A DNA stretch of 64,000 bases from Novosphingobium sp. Its GTDB lineage: Bacteria; Pseudomonadota; Alphaproteobacteria; Sphingomonadales; Sphingomonadaceae. The stretch's first letter is position 1, and every line of letters begins with the position of its first letter. The notes beneath the pieces were generated by a model. The model was given only the letters and a program-made list of their open reading frames with translations. It ran no database searches and was not told the DNA's origin. The stretch covers positions 1 through 64,000 of the forward strand of contig NZ_JAIEPN010000188.1 in assembly GCF_019748365.1 (NCBI RefSeq), in the 5' to 3' direction. Below are positions 9,637-16,556 of this stretch, piece after piece. A program made the translations under genes and the position numbers.

Positions 9637-10362
9637 TTGAAGCCCCACAAGGCCAAAGCTCTGCATGCACAGATCCGCGAGGACATCGAGACCAGGATCG
9701 TGACCGGACAGTTGATGCCCGGCGATCAGCTTCCGTTCGAAGTCGAACTGATGCAGCAATATGGCTGTGCGAGGATGACGGTTAACAAGGCCATGTCGGG
9801 CCTTGTCGCTGACGGCCTTGTTGTGCGCCGCAAGAAAGCGGGAAGCTTTGTTGCCCATCCCAAGCTTGAACAGAATGTCATGGAGACGATGGACATTCCC
9901 GAGTACGCGCGGCGCTTGGGAAAGTCTTACCGGTTCCGGCGCCTCTCGCGGACGGAGGAGTTCCTCGACAACGCGGCGGCGAAGGAAATGGGTGTGCGGC
10001 CACGCCGTGAGGTCGTGCGCGTGACCGGACTTCACATCATTGGCGGCCAGCCGCTGGCGCATGAAGCCCGTGTGATCTTCCTTGATGCGGTGCCAGAGGC
10101 GCGCGATGCCTTGTTTGAAAGCGAAGCACCGGGCAAGTGGCTTCTGGACCATGTTCCCTGGAGTTCCGCGGAGAACGAGATTTCGGCAACGCTCGCCGGG
10201 CCCGAGATTGCAGAGCTGCTCGATACTCAGCCCGATGCCCCCTGCCTCGTGCTGCTGCGCAGTACCTGGCGCGATGGCGTGCAGGTTACCTTCGTGCGCC
10301 AGACTTTCCCGGCGGATCGCTATCGCTTCAAGGGCCGGTTCACCCCGGGCAGCGATCGGTAA
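9637..10362 (+). CDS. hutC: Histidine utilisation repressor HutC (GntR family)
   Basis: The 241-residue product has an N-terminal winged helix (KALHAQIREDIETRIVTGQL, GDQLPFEVELMQQYGCARMT, VNKAMSGLVADGLV) and a C-terminal UTRA effector domain (TGLHIIGGQPLAHEARVIF, APCLVLLRSTW, TFVRQTFPADRYRFKGRF). Known HutC proteins are released from DNA by urocanate. The start is a TTG at 9637 reading MKPHKAK, with AGGAA seven bases upstream; no ATG or GTG fits the family N-terminus. It follows hutF by 120 bp on the same strand, so it may be read with hutF and be autoregulated through the operator at 8140. Confidence 0.94.
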   Translation: MKPHKAKALHAQIREDIETRIVTGQLMPGDQLPFEVELMQQYGCARMTVNKAMSGLVADGLVVRRKKAGSFVAHPKLEQNVMETMDIPEYARRLGKSYRFRRLSRTEEFLDNAAAKEMGVRPRREVVRVTGLHIIGGQPLAHEARVIFLDAVPEARDALFESEAPGKWLLDHVPWSSAENEISATLAGPEIAELLDTQPDAPCLVLLRSTWRDGVQVTFVRQTFPADRYRFKGRFTPGSDR

Positions 10363-10380
10363 CCGGACAAGACGGCCAGC

Positions 10381-10836
10381 TTATTCGAGGGTGAGCAGTT
10401 CTGCACGCTCGAGATCGAGGCCCACCTTTGCGACCGGAGTGACCGGGCCTGAGAACGCAATGCTATTGTGATCGATCCGCACTGCGGGGGTTGCGCCGTT
10501 GGGCTGCAGGATCGCGAACTCACTTGCGTCAGGCGGCCTTGCGGCACTGGCTGCGGCAACGCTTCCGGAGCCGCAAGCCGTTTCCAGATACAGGGCTTGA
10601 GACGTAAGCACCTTGACCAGCGGCTTGATGCGCAGCGCATACTCGCCAGCGTTCATTGTCTCGATCTAGCCGATTGCCGGTACGGTGCCGAGCAGCTCGG
10701 CACGAGCTGCAGGCATGAACTTGGCATGCGCGAGCGCGATGGCCTCGCCGACGCAGCTTGACAGCATGGCGGTGGCAAGGATCGTGCGGCCCGGCAGCAG
10801 GGCCATGGTGTGTGAGATGCTCTCGTCGATGTTCAT
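10381..10836 (-). pseudogene. Decayed DapF-fold gene (histidine racemase-like), interrupted by an in-frame TAG
   Basis: One reverse-strand frame runs from ATG 10836 (MNIDESISHTMALLPGR) to a stop at 10381, broken only by a TAG at 10666-10668. The downstream half reads ALYLETACGSGSVAAASA, then FAILQPNGATPAVRID and SGPVTPVAKV. That matches the C-terminal lobe of diaminopimelate-epimerase-fold racemases, including the second catalytic Cys in the ACGSG motif. The upstream half is not recognisable, and the total length is about half that of an intact racemase. The place beside hutC suggests a former histidine racemase feeding D-histidine into hut. This is inference. Confidence 0.5.
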
Positions 10837-10917
10837 TGTATCCCGTCGTCGAAGCTGCGGCGCTCCGGTTGCGGCAGGGCACGCAGGCGCGGTGATGCAC
10901 CGCTTCGGCATCAATCG

Positions 10918-10982
10918 TGCAAATCCGCATTAACCACCAAAAAATTCGGGGGTCTTGTCACGTTACGTTTGTCATGCAAACG
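10918..10982. promoter_or_regulatory. Leader of the first H-NOX gene with TGCAAA motifs
   Basis: The 627-bp stretch 10363-10989 holds no intact gene: it contains the decayed racemase frame and then this leader. Within it, TGCAAATCCGCA (10918-10929) resembles TGCAAATCGCA at 14864. CGTTTG-TCATG-CAAACG (10966-10982) is a 6-bp inverted repeat ending seven bases before the H-NOX start. No -24/-12 promoter was found here, unlike the leaders of the second H-NOX gene and of the regulator gene. Confidence 0.4.
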
Positions 10983-10989
10983 GCGAGGC

Positions 10990-11532
10990 ATGAAGGGACT
11001 GGTCTTTTCCGAAATGCTGGGCTGGGCGGAACACGCCTATTCACCGGCGCTGGTCGATCGGATGATCGTGCAATCGGGGGTGCCGAACGACGGCGCCTAT
11101 ACCTCCGTAGGCAATTATCCGCATGGTGAGGCGCTCGCGCTCTTCGGCGCGCTGTCTGAACTGACGGGCGAGCCGATTGGCGATCTGGCGCGGGCCTATG
11201 GCTACTGGCTCGCAGGGCGGTTCGTGACGCTCTATCCGGAGCTGGTTGGCGTCTATCCCGATGCGGAAAGCCTGCTTGCGGGTGTGGGCCCGCATATCCA
11301 TGAGGAAGTGACCCGGCTCTATCCCGAAGCCCAGCCGCCGCAGGTTCATTCAAGCCCGATCGAGGGCGGGATGCAGCTCGACTACGTTTCCCACCGGCCT
11401 TTCGCGCCGCTGGCGCACGGGCTGATCGAAGGGTTTGTGGCGCACTTCGGCAATCACCACACGATTGCGCGCGAAGATCTGGATGCTGGCGGAAAAGCCG
11501 CGCGGTTTACGATTTCGCAAATCTCGAACTGA
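10990..11532 (+). CDS. H-NOX haem-nitric oxide/oxygen sensor (first copy)
   Basis: The 180-residue soluble product starts MKGLVFSEMLGWAEHAYSP, the usual H-NOX N-terminus. The proximal haem ligand is His104 in the family register (I-H-E-E-V-T-R-L-Y-P, with Pro-Pro 12-13 residues later). The propionate-binding Y-x-S-x-R motif is Tyr132, Ser134 and Arg136. H-NOX proteins of this size bind NO on ferrous haem and control a partner kinase or cyclase. Here a second H-NOX and a hybrid kinase follow on the same strand. ATG 10990 was preferred over 10969 because it gives the family N-terminus and has GGCGAGG before it. Confidence 0.93.
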   Translation: MKGLVFSEMLGWAEHAYSPALVDRMIVQSGVPNDGAYTSVGNYPHGEALALFGALSELTGEPIGDLARAYGYWLAGRFVTLYPELVGVYPDAESLLAGVGPHIHEEVTRLYPEAQPPQVHSSPIEGGMQLDYVSHRPFAPLAHGLIEGFVAHFGNHHTIAREDLDAGGKAARFTISQISN

Positions 11533-11539
11533 ACCCTTC

Positions 11540-11620
11540 TTTGCAGTTTGCGATCGGTATTTTTGCAAACTGCAATGAGTGTTGGTGCAAATTGCGAAGG
11601 CTCGTTGCGTGCAATTGTGC
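11540..11620. promoter_or_regulatory. Repeated TTGCA/TGCAA motifs before the second H-NOX gene
   Basis: Four related elements lie within 81 bp: TTTGCAGTTTGCGA (11540-11553), the palindrome TTGCA-AAC-TGCAA (11563-11575), TGCAAATTGCGAA (11586-11598) and TGCAATTGTGC (11610-11620). The 13-mer TGCAAATTGCGAA and the core GCAATTGTGC both recur exactly in the leader of the sigma54 regulator gene (14834-14846 and 14694-14703). The cluster starts about 115 bp upstream of a -24/-12 promoter, the usual place for enhancer sites of an NtrC-type activator. The regulator encoded at 15114 is the natural candidate to bind them. Confidence 0.6.
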
Positions 11621-11653
11621 CCGTTCACCTGCGTGGCCAACTGTTTGAACCCA

Positions 11654-11669
11654 TGGCACGTTGCTTGCT
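11654..11669 (+). promoter_or_regulatory. Sigma54 (-24/-12) promoter of the second H-NOX gene
   Basis: TGGCACGTTGCTTGCT fits the RpoN consensus TGGCAC-N5-TTGCW exactly. GG is at 11655-11656 and GC at 11667-11668 with the obligatory ten bases between. Transcription would start about 28 bp before the ATG at 11708 and read the second H-NOX, kinase and Hpt genes. Confidence 0.75.
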
Positions 11670-11707
11670 TCAGACCCGGTGAGCGGCACTCACTCCGGGA
11701 AAATTAC

Positions 11708-12244
11708 ATGAAGGGCGTTATCTTCTCCGAGCTCATCCGGTGGGTGGAGGAGTCCTATTCCCCGAGCGTGGCCGATCAGATGATCCGGCAGGCGCAGCTT
11801 CCGGGCAATGGCAGCTATACCAGCGTGGGCACTTATCCCCACGTGCAGGCGCTCGCGATGATCGGGCAGCTCGTCGAGATCACCGGCGAGCCGGTCAATG
11901 CTCTGGCCGAAGCCTATGGCTATTGGCTCTCGGCGCGGTTTGCCGAACTCTATCCCCAGTTCTTCGTCGGCTTTGATGATGCGATCACCTTTCTCAAGGC
12001 GATTGACGGGATCCATCAGAAGGAAGTGACCAAGCTCTATCCCGACGCGCTGACGCCCAGCGTAATCGCCGAGGTGGATGGGCAGGACCTGCTTGTAAGC
12101 TATGCCTCGCACCGCCCGTTCGCGGAAGTCGCGCATGGCCTCATCCGGGGGTACATCGGTCACTTCGGTGATGATCTCGTCATCCTGCGGGATGAAACGA
12201 CGCCGGGGCCCCATGCGGCGCGCTTCATCCTGCAGCGCAAGTAG
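11708..12244 (+). CDS. H-NOX haem-nitric oxide/oxygen sensor (second copy)
   Basis: The 178-residue product begins MKGVIFSELIRWVEESYSPS and is clearly paralogous to the first copy (shared AYGYWL, VTKLYP, SHRPFAE and GHFG blocks). Tyr132, Ser134 and Arg136 form the propionate-binding motif. The sequence around the proximal ligand is GIHQKEVTKLYP: the canonical register (three residues before the Val) holds Gln104, and the only nearby His is His103, one position earlier. Whether it binds haem as usual is therefore open. It lies 51 bp upstream of the kinase gene and directly after a sigma54 promoter, so it is the more likely kinase partner by operon position. Confidence 0.92.
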   Translation: MKGVIFSELIRWVEESYSPSVADQMIRQAQLPGNGSYTSVGTYPHVQALAMIGQLVEITGEPVNALAEAYGYWLSARFAELYPQFFVGFDDAITFLKAIDGIHQKEVTKLYPDALTPSVIAEVDGQDLLVSYASHRPFAEVAHGLIRGYIGHFGDDLVILRDETTPGPHAARFILQRK

Positions 12245-12295
12245 GGTATTAACCGCAGGCCTTTAGATAGCGGTCGTTCACGAGCAGGCTTGGGC

Positions 12296-14203
12296 ATGGA
12301 TGCGGCAGCAGCAATGATACCGGAAGAGGTCGAGGCGGAACTGGCGCTCCTGCGCCGCCGTCTTGCGCGTTCGGAAGCGGCGCGCGCGGAGGCTGAAGCG
12401 CTGCTCGAGGTCAAGAGCCGGGTTCTGGCGCAGGCCAACGAGCAACTGAAAGCCAATCGCGAGCACCTGCGCATCGAGCTGGGCCAGCGCACGCGCCAGC
12501 TGCTCGAGGCACAGCGCGTGGCGGGCTTCGGCACGATGATCTGGGATGCCGAGGCCTTCAAGGGCGAAATGTCGCCGCATTGTCAGGCCCTGCTCGGTCT
12601 GCACGGTCTTGCCGCGATCGATGGCGTAATGTCCGTGGACGGCTCGCATCCGATGCTCGACCGGGTGGTCCCGGAAGAACGCCGGAAAGTGTTCGAGTTC
12701 TCAAAGCGGCTGACGATCCGTGCGCTGGAGCTCAAGCGGAGCGGCGTGGCCGGTCACAAGGATACCAGTCACCAGGTCTGCACCACCGAGGATTGCCAGA
12801 CTTGCGCGCATATGGCCGATTGCGACCGCATGCTGGAGTTTCGCATCATCGGCCTGTCTGATGGCGAGCCCAATCGCATGATCCGGGCGCTGGCGGAAAC
12901 CTCGTTCGACGAGGACCTTGGCCGCGCCCTGGTGTTCATCACGGTGCAGGACATCACGCGCGAGATCGAGGCGGCGAACGAAGCCGATGCGCTGCGCCAG
13001 CGCGATCAGCGGCGCATGCGCGAACTTGAGCAGCTTGCTGTCGAGCTGCGCGCCGCGCGGGAAGTGGCAGAGCGGGCCAATGCCGCCAAGACCCGTTTCC
13101 TCGCAATGATGAGCCACGACATCCGCACGCCGATGAACGGTGTCATCGGCATGCTCGAACTGTTCGATGATGCGGGCCTCAGCGAAAGCCAGCATGAAAT
13201 GCTGCAGCTGATGCGCTCGAGCGGTGATCAGCTGCGGATGCTGCTGGATGACATCATCGATCTGGAGCAGGCCGAATCCGGCAAATTGACGCTCGCGGCC
13301 TTTCCGCTCGAAGTGGGCACATTTCTCGGTACGTCGATCGGCTTCTGGGCGCGCGCGGCACGCAACAAGGGCCTCACGCTCCAACTGGAGCGCGCGGCTT
13401 TCGGCTATGATCGGCCGCTGGTCGAATGGATCGTCGCGGACCGCTACCGTCTGCGTCAGATCATCGACAATCTCGTCAGCAATGCGGTCAAATATACCAA
13501 GCGTGGCGGTATCGTCGTGCGGGTCGGCCCCGTTGCCGAAAACCGCTTCCGGTTCGAAGTGATCGATACCGGCATCGGCATCCCGCCCGAGCGCCGCGCC
13601 GAGATCTTCGTCGATTTCGGGCAGCTGCACACCGTTGATGTGCAGGCGGGCGGATCGGGCCTTGGCCTCGCTATCTGCCGCCGCATCGTCGATCTGATGG
13701 GGGGTACCATCGGGGTGGAGGCCGGGCCCGGCGGTATCGGCTCCTGCTTCTGGGTCGAGCTGCCTTTCGTCGAGGTCGACGGGCCGACCGCAGCCAAGCA
13801 GAAAGAGGAAAAGCGACTGCGCCGCTTCGATGGCGGGCGGCTTCGCGTGCTTGTGGCGGAAGACGTGGAAACCAACCGCATTGTCGCGCGCGGCATGCTT
13901 GGCAAGCTTGGCTGCGATGTCGACCTGGTGACCAATGGCGAGGAAGCGGTCGAGGCCGTACGGAACGGACAGTTCGACGTCGTGTTGATGGACATGAGCA
14001 TGCCCGTGCTCGATGGTCCTGAAGCGACCCGCCGGATCAAGGCGATCCCGGGGGCGGTCAGCCGCACGCCGATCATCGCCCTTACCGCCTATTCAGGACG
14101 TGCTGAACTTGCGCCGATGATGACCGCCGGCGCCATTGGTGTCGTGAAGAAGCCGATCGTGCTCGAAGAGCTCTACCGCGCCATCAGATCGGTCTGCCAC
14201 TGA
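12296..14203 (+). CDS. Soluble hybrid histidine kinase with receiver domain, H-NOX-linked
   Basis: The 635-residue product has no membrane segments. Domains in order: a coiled coil (about 10-75); a PAS-like sensor region (about 75-225); HisKA with phospho-accepting His274 in [12 protein letters not shown]; HATPase with Asn396 ([10 protein letters not shown]), DTGIGIP and GSGLGLAI; and a C-terminal receiver with acceptor Asp566 (VVLMDMSMP) and Lys at KKP. The sensor region carries Cys162, Cys167, Cys170 and Cys176 within 15 residues, a metal- or redox-site pattern. ATG 12296 was chosen because GAGCAGG sits eight bases before it; a TTG two codons earlier is possible. Known H-NOX-associated kinases are inhibited by NO-bound H-NOX; that this holds here is inference. 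Confidence 0.93.
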   Translation: MDAAAAMIPEEVEAELALLRRRLARSEAARAEAEALLEVKSRVLAQANEQLKANREHLRIELGQRTRQLLEAQRVAGFGTMIWDAEAFKGEMSPHCQALLGLHGLAAIDGVMSVDGSHPMLDRVVPEERRKVFEFSKRLTIRALELKRSGVAGHKDTSHQVCTTEDCQTCAHMADCDRMLEFRIIGLSDGEPNRMIRALAETSFDEDLGRALVFITVQDITREIEAANEADALRQRDQRRMRELEQLAVELRAAREVAERANAAKTRFLAMMSHDIRTPMNGVIGMLELFDDAGLSESQHEMLQLMRSSGDQLRMLLDDIIDLEQAESGKLTLAAFPLEVGTFLGTSIGFWARAARNKGLTLQLERAAFGYDRPLVEWIVADRYRLRQIIDNLVSNAVKYTKRGGIVVRVGPVAENRFRFEVIDTGIGIPPERRAEIFVDFGQLHTVDVQAGGSGLGLAICRRIVDLMGGTIGVEAGPGGIGSCFWVELPFVEVDGPTAAKQKEEKRLRRFDGGRLRVLVAEDVETNRIVARGMLGKLGCDVDLVTNGEEAVEAVRNGQFDVVLMDMSMPVLDGPEATRRIKAIPGAVSRTPIIALTAYSGRAELAPMMTAGAIGVVKKPIVLEELYRAIRSVCH

Positions 14204-14231
14204 GCGCACCGCCCTTACGGAGTTTTCTGCA

Positions 14232-14570
14232 ATGTCCTTTCCAGCGGCCGCGAATCTGGTCGATCCGCAAGCGGTCGAAGCGCTGTTCGGGGGCATGGAC
14301 CCAGACACCCGCAACCTGCTCCTGGATGCCGCGGCCGCCGATGCGACCGAGTGGACCGAGCGGCTGGTGCAGGCCTGGCAGGATGGTGATGTCAACGATC
14401 AGAGCAAGGCACGCCATTCGCTGAAAGGCATCTGTGGCAACTTCGGCATGGCCTGCCTGTTCGAACGCTGCGTGGGCGATCTTGCCGTTTCTGCTGCGGC
14501 GCAAGACCTGCGCGACTGTCGCGATGCCAGCCTTGCGGCTTTGCGCGTTGCCGTCAGTCGCTTTCCGTAG
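14232..14570 (+). CDS. Histidine phosphotransfer (Hpt) protein
   Basis: This is a small 112-residue helical protein with the Hpt signature ARHSLKGICGNFGM; the phosphorylated His is His62. It carries phosphate from the receiver domain of a hybrid kinase to a separate response regulator. It starts 28 bp after the kinase stop, and the next gene downstream is a sigma54-dependent response regulator. Kinase His274, kinase Asp566, Hpt His62 and regulator Asp55 therefore form a complete four-step relay. Confidence 0.9.
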   Translation: MSFPAAANLVDPQAVEALFGGMDPDTRNLLLDAAAADATEWTERLVQAWQDGDVNDQSKARHSLKGICGNFGMACLFERCVGDLAVSAAAQDLRDCRDASLAALRVAVSRFP

Positions 14571-14693
14571 GCCCCTGCGCTGTCAAAACTGCGCGCTGGA
14601 TAAGCGCGATATCCTTCAGGAACGAGCGCGTGCGCAAAAAATCCGTCGCGCTTGTCGGCAGCGCGCAGGCCGTTGTCGGCGCCGGCCATTGTG

Positions 14694-15090
14694 GCAATTG
14701 TGCGCTTAAGGAGAGAGCAAGGGGTCTGCCAGCCTTGCATTTCGCCGGCGAACCAATGGAAAACTTCTCTGGACGCCAGAGTAGCGAGGGGACAAGGCAG
14801 ATACGCTCTTTGCAATTTGCACAGGATCCCGCATGCAAATTGCGAAAAAAGTGTGTCGCAGAATGCAAATCGCAGGTCGCGAAATCACCGAAATGCAAGC
14901 ACTCTCCGGCTTGGCATGCTTCCTGCCAAGCAAAGCGCACCAAAGCGTGCGGACCTACGCCTGGATGCAGATATCGGCGGTCCGCTCGCAAAGGGACAAA
15001 GCCGATCGACCGATAGCGCCTGCCGCCAGGGTAGCCGCTTTCGATTGATCGGTTGCAATTTGGAAAGCACTGCGTTTGCATAATGCAAGC
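14694..15090. promoter_or_regulatory. Long motif-rich leader of the sigma54 regulator gene
   Basis: The 543-bp gap 14571-15113 has no convincing gene. It starts with a 6-bp hairpin, CGCGCT/AGCGCG (14592-14608), just after hpt. It then holds a series of related elements: GGCAATTGTGC (14694), CTTGCATTTCGC (14734), TTTGCAATTTGCA (14809), TGCAAATTGCGAA (14834), TGCAAATCGCA (14864), TGCAAGC (14894), TTGCAATTTGG (15053) and the palindrome TTGCA-TAA-TGCAA (15076-15088). Two are exact copies of elements before the second H-NOX gene. The density over 400 bp suggests many activator sites and autoregulation. Confidence 0.6.
14911..14927 (+). promoter_or_regulatory. Candidate sigma54 promoter of the response regulator gene
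   Basis: TTGGCATGCTTCCTGCC has GG at 14913-14914 and GC at 14925-14926 with ten bases between, matching the -24/-12 spacing and most of the consensus (TTGGCA, TGC). It lies inside a 7-bp inverted repeat, CTTGGCA/TGCCAAG (14910-14930), so the opposite strand also has GG-N10-GC. Transcription rightward would start about 175 bp before the regulator ATG. Confidence 0.45.
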
Positions 15091-15113
15091 GGCACCGTGA
15101 AGTGGATCAGCGT

Positions 15114-16544
15114 ATGGCGCGCGAGAAAATTCTGATCGTGGAGGACCTTGCCTCGCTGGCAATGGCTTACGCTGCCCAGATCGAGAAGGCAGGATACCAG
15201 CCGTTCGTCGCCCATTCCGCAGGCGCCGCGCTGGCGGCGATAGCCGAGACACCCGACTTCGGCGCCATCCTGCTGGACCTGCAGCTGCCCGATGCCGATG
15301 GTCTGGATTGGCTGCGTGCCAATCCGGCGATCTGCGAGACCTATCCGGTCATCGTCGCCACGGCGGACGGTTCGCTTTCGCGCGCGATCGAGGCGATGCG
15401 GATCGGTGCGTTCGACTTCCTGGTCAAGCCGATGGCCGGCGCCCGGCTGGTTGCGGTGCTGGCGAGCGCCATCGAACTCGGCAAGTCCGCCAGCCCCGCA
15501 GCGCCCGCGGGTGCGCAGCCGAAGGTGAAGAAAACCAAGCCCGGCACGTTCATCGGCAATTCGCCGCAGATGCAGGAAGTCTACCGCCAGATCGAATGCG
15601 TCGCCTCAAGCCGCGCCACGGTGTTCATCACCGGCGAAAGCGGGACCGGCAAGGAAGTCTGTGCCGAGGCCATCCATGGGGCGAGCGGACGTGCCGGCGG
15701 CCCCTTCATCGCGCTGAACTGCGGCGCGATCCCCGAGAACCTGCTGGAATCCGAGATCTTCGGCCACCTCAAGGGCTCGTTCACCGGCGCGGTGAGCGAC
15801 CGCGTCGGCGCCGCGCAGGCCGCGCACAAGGGCACGCTGTTCCTTGACGAAATCTGTGAGATGGCGCTGCCGCTGCAGGTCAAGCTGCTGCGATTCCTGC
15901 AGACCGGCTCGATCCAGCGCGTCGGCTCCAACCGGGTCGAGGAAGTCGACGTGCGCATCGTCTGTGCAACCAACCGCGACCCTGTGCGCGAAGTGGCCGA
16001 AGGGCGCTTCCGCGAAGACCTGTTCTACCGCCTCGCCGTGGTGCCGCTCCATCTGCCGCCGCTGCGTGAGCGCACCGGCGATGTTCGCGAGCTTGCCGAG
16101 GCATTCCTCCAGCGCTTCGCGCGCGAGGAGAACAAGACATTCAGCCCGCTTGGTGCGGCCCAGCTTTCCGCGCTGGAACAGTATCGCTGGCCGGGCAATG
16201 TGCGCGAACTGCAGAATGTGATGCGCCGCGCGGCAGTGCTGCACATGGGGCCCGATCTGCCGGCTTCGGCCTTTCCGCTGACCAGCCAGATCGCTGCGCC
16301 GCCCCCTCCGGCCGAACGGCCTGCTCAAGCCAGCGCGCGGCTTCCGCTCGAAGCCGACAGCGCCACCGATCTGCTGGCCGTGGTCAACGCGGTGAAGGGG
16401 CTCACGCTCGACGAGCTGGAGCGGATCGCCATCGAGGCGGCGATTGACAACGCGGGTGGCAGCCTGCCTTCGGCGGCCAAGGCGCTCGGGGTAAGCCCCT
16501 CGACACTCTATCGCAAGCGTGAGCGGTGGATGGCCGCGGGCTGA
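15114..16544 (+). CDS. Sigma54-dependent response regulator (NtrC family)
   Basis: The 476-residue product has a receiver domain (acidic Glu10/Asp11, acceptor Asp55 in AILLDLQLPDADG, Lys in LVKPM), an AAA+ domain with Walker A GESGTGKE (about 174-181), the sigma54-contact loop GSFTGA (221-226), Walker B TLFLDE, and WPGNVREL. A C-terminal Fis-type HTH follows (GGSLPSAAKALGVSPSTLYRK). The loop has Ser where most family members have Ala (GAFTGA). ATG 15114 was chosen; a GTG at 15102 is in frame. With the Hpt protein and -24/-12 promoters next door it should be the output of the H-NOX relay. Confidence 0.95.
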   Translation: MAREKILIVEDLASLAMAYAAQIEKAGYQPFVAHSAGAALAAIAETPDFGAILLDLQLPDADGLDWLRANPAICETYPVIVATADGSLSRAIEAMRIGAFDFLVKPMAGARLVAVLASAIELGKSASPAAPAGAQPKVKKTKPGTFIGNSPQMQEVYRQIECVASSRATVFITGESGTGKEVCAEAIHGASGRAGGPFIALNCGAIPENLLESEIFGHLKGSFTGAVSDRVGAAQAAHKGTLFLDEICEMALPLQVKLLRFLQTGSIQRVGSNRVEEVDVRIVCATNRDPVREVAEGRFREDLFYRLAVVPLHLPPLRERTGDVRELAEAFLQRFAREENKTFSPLGAAQLSALEQYRWPGNVRELQNVMRRAAVLHMGPDLPASAFPLTSQIAAPPPPAERPAQASARLPLEADSATDLLAVVNAVKGLTLDELERIAIEAAIDNAGGSLPSAAKALGVSPSTLYRKRERWMAAG

Positions 16545-16556
16545 GCGCCCGCGCGC

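Noticed and set aside
14592..14608. CGCGCT/AGCGCG hairpin after hpt as an intrinsic terminator
   Set aside because: No T-run follows, so termination here is not supported; kept only as a possible mRNA 3' structure.
14554..15252. Minus-strand frame of 232 codons in the gap before the sigma54 regulator
   Set aside because: It runs across the repeated TTGCA motifs and into the regulator gene; composition is Arg/Ser-rich with no domain, and the motifs point to a regulatory region.
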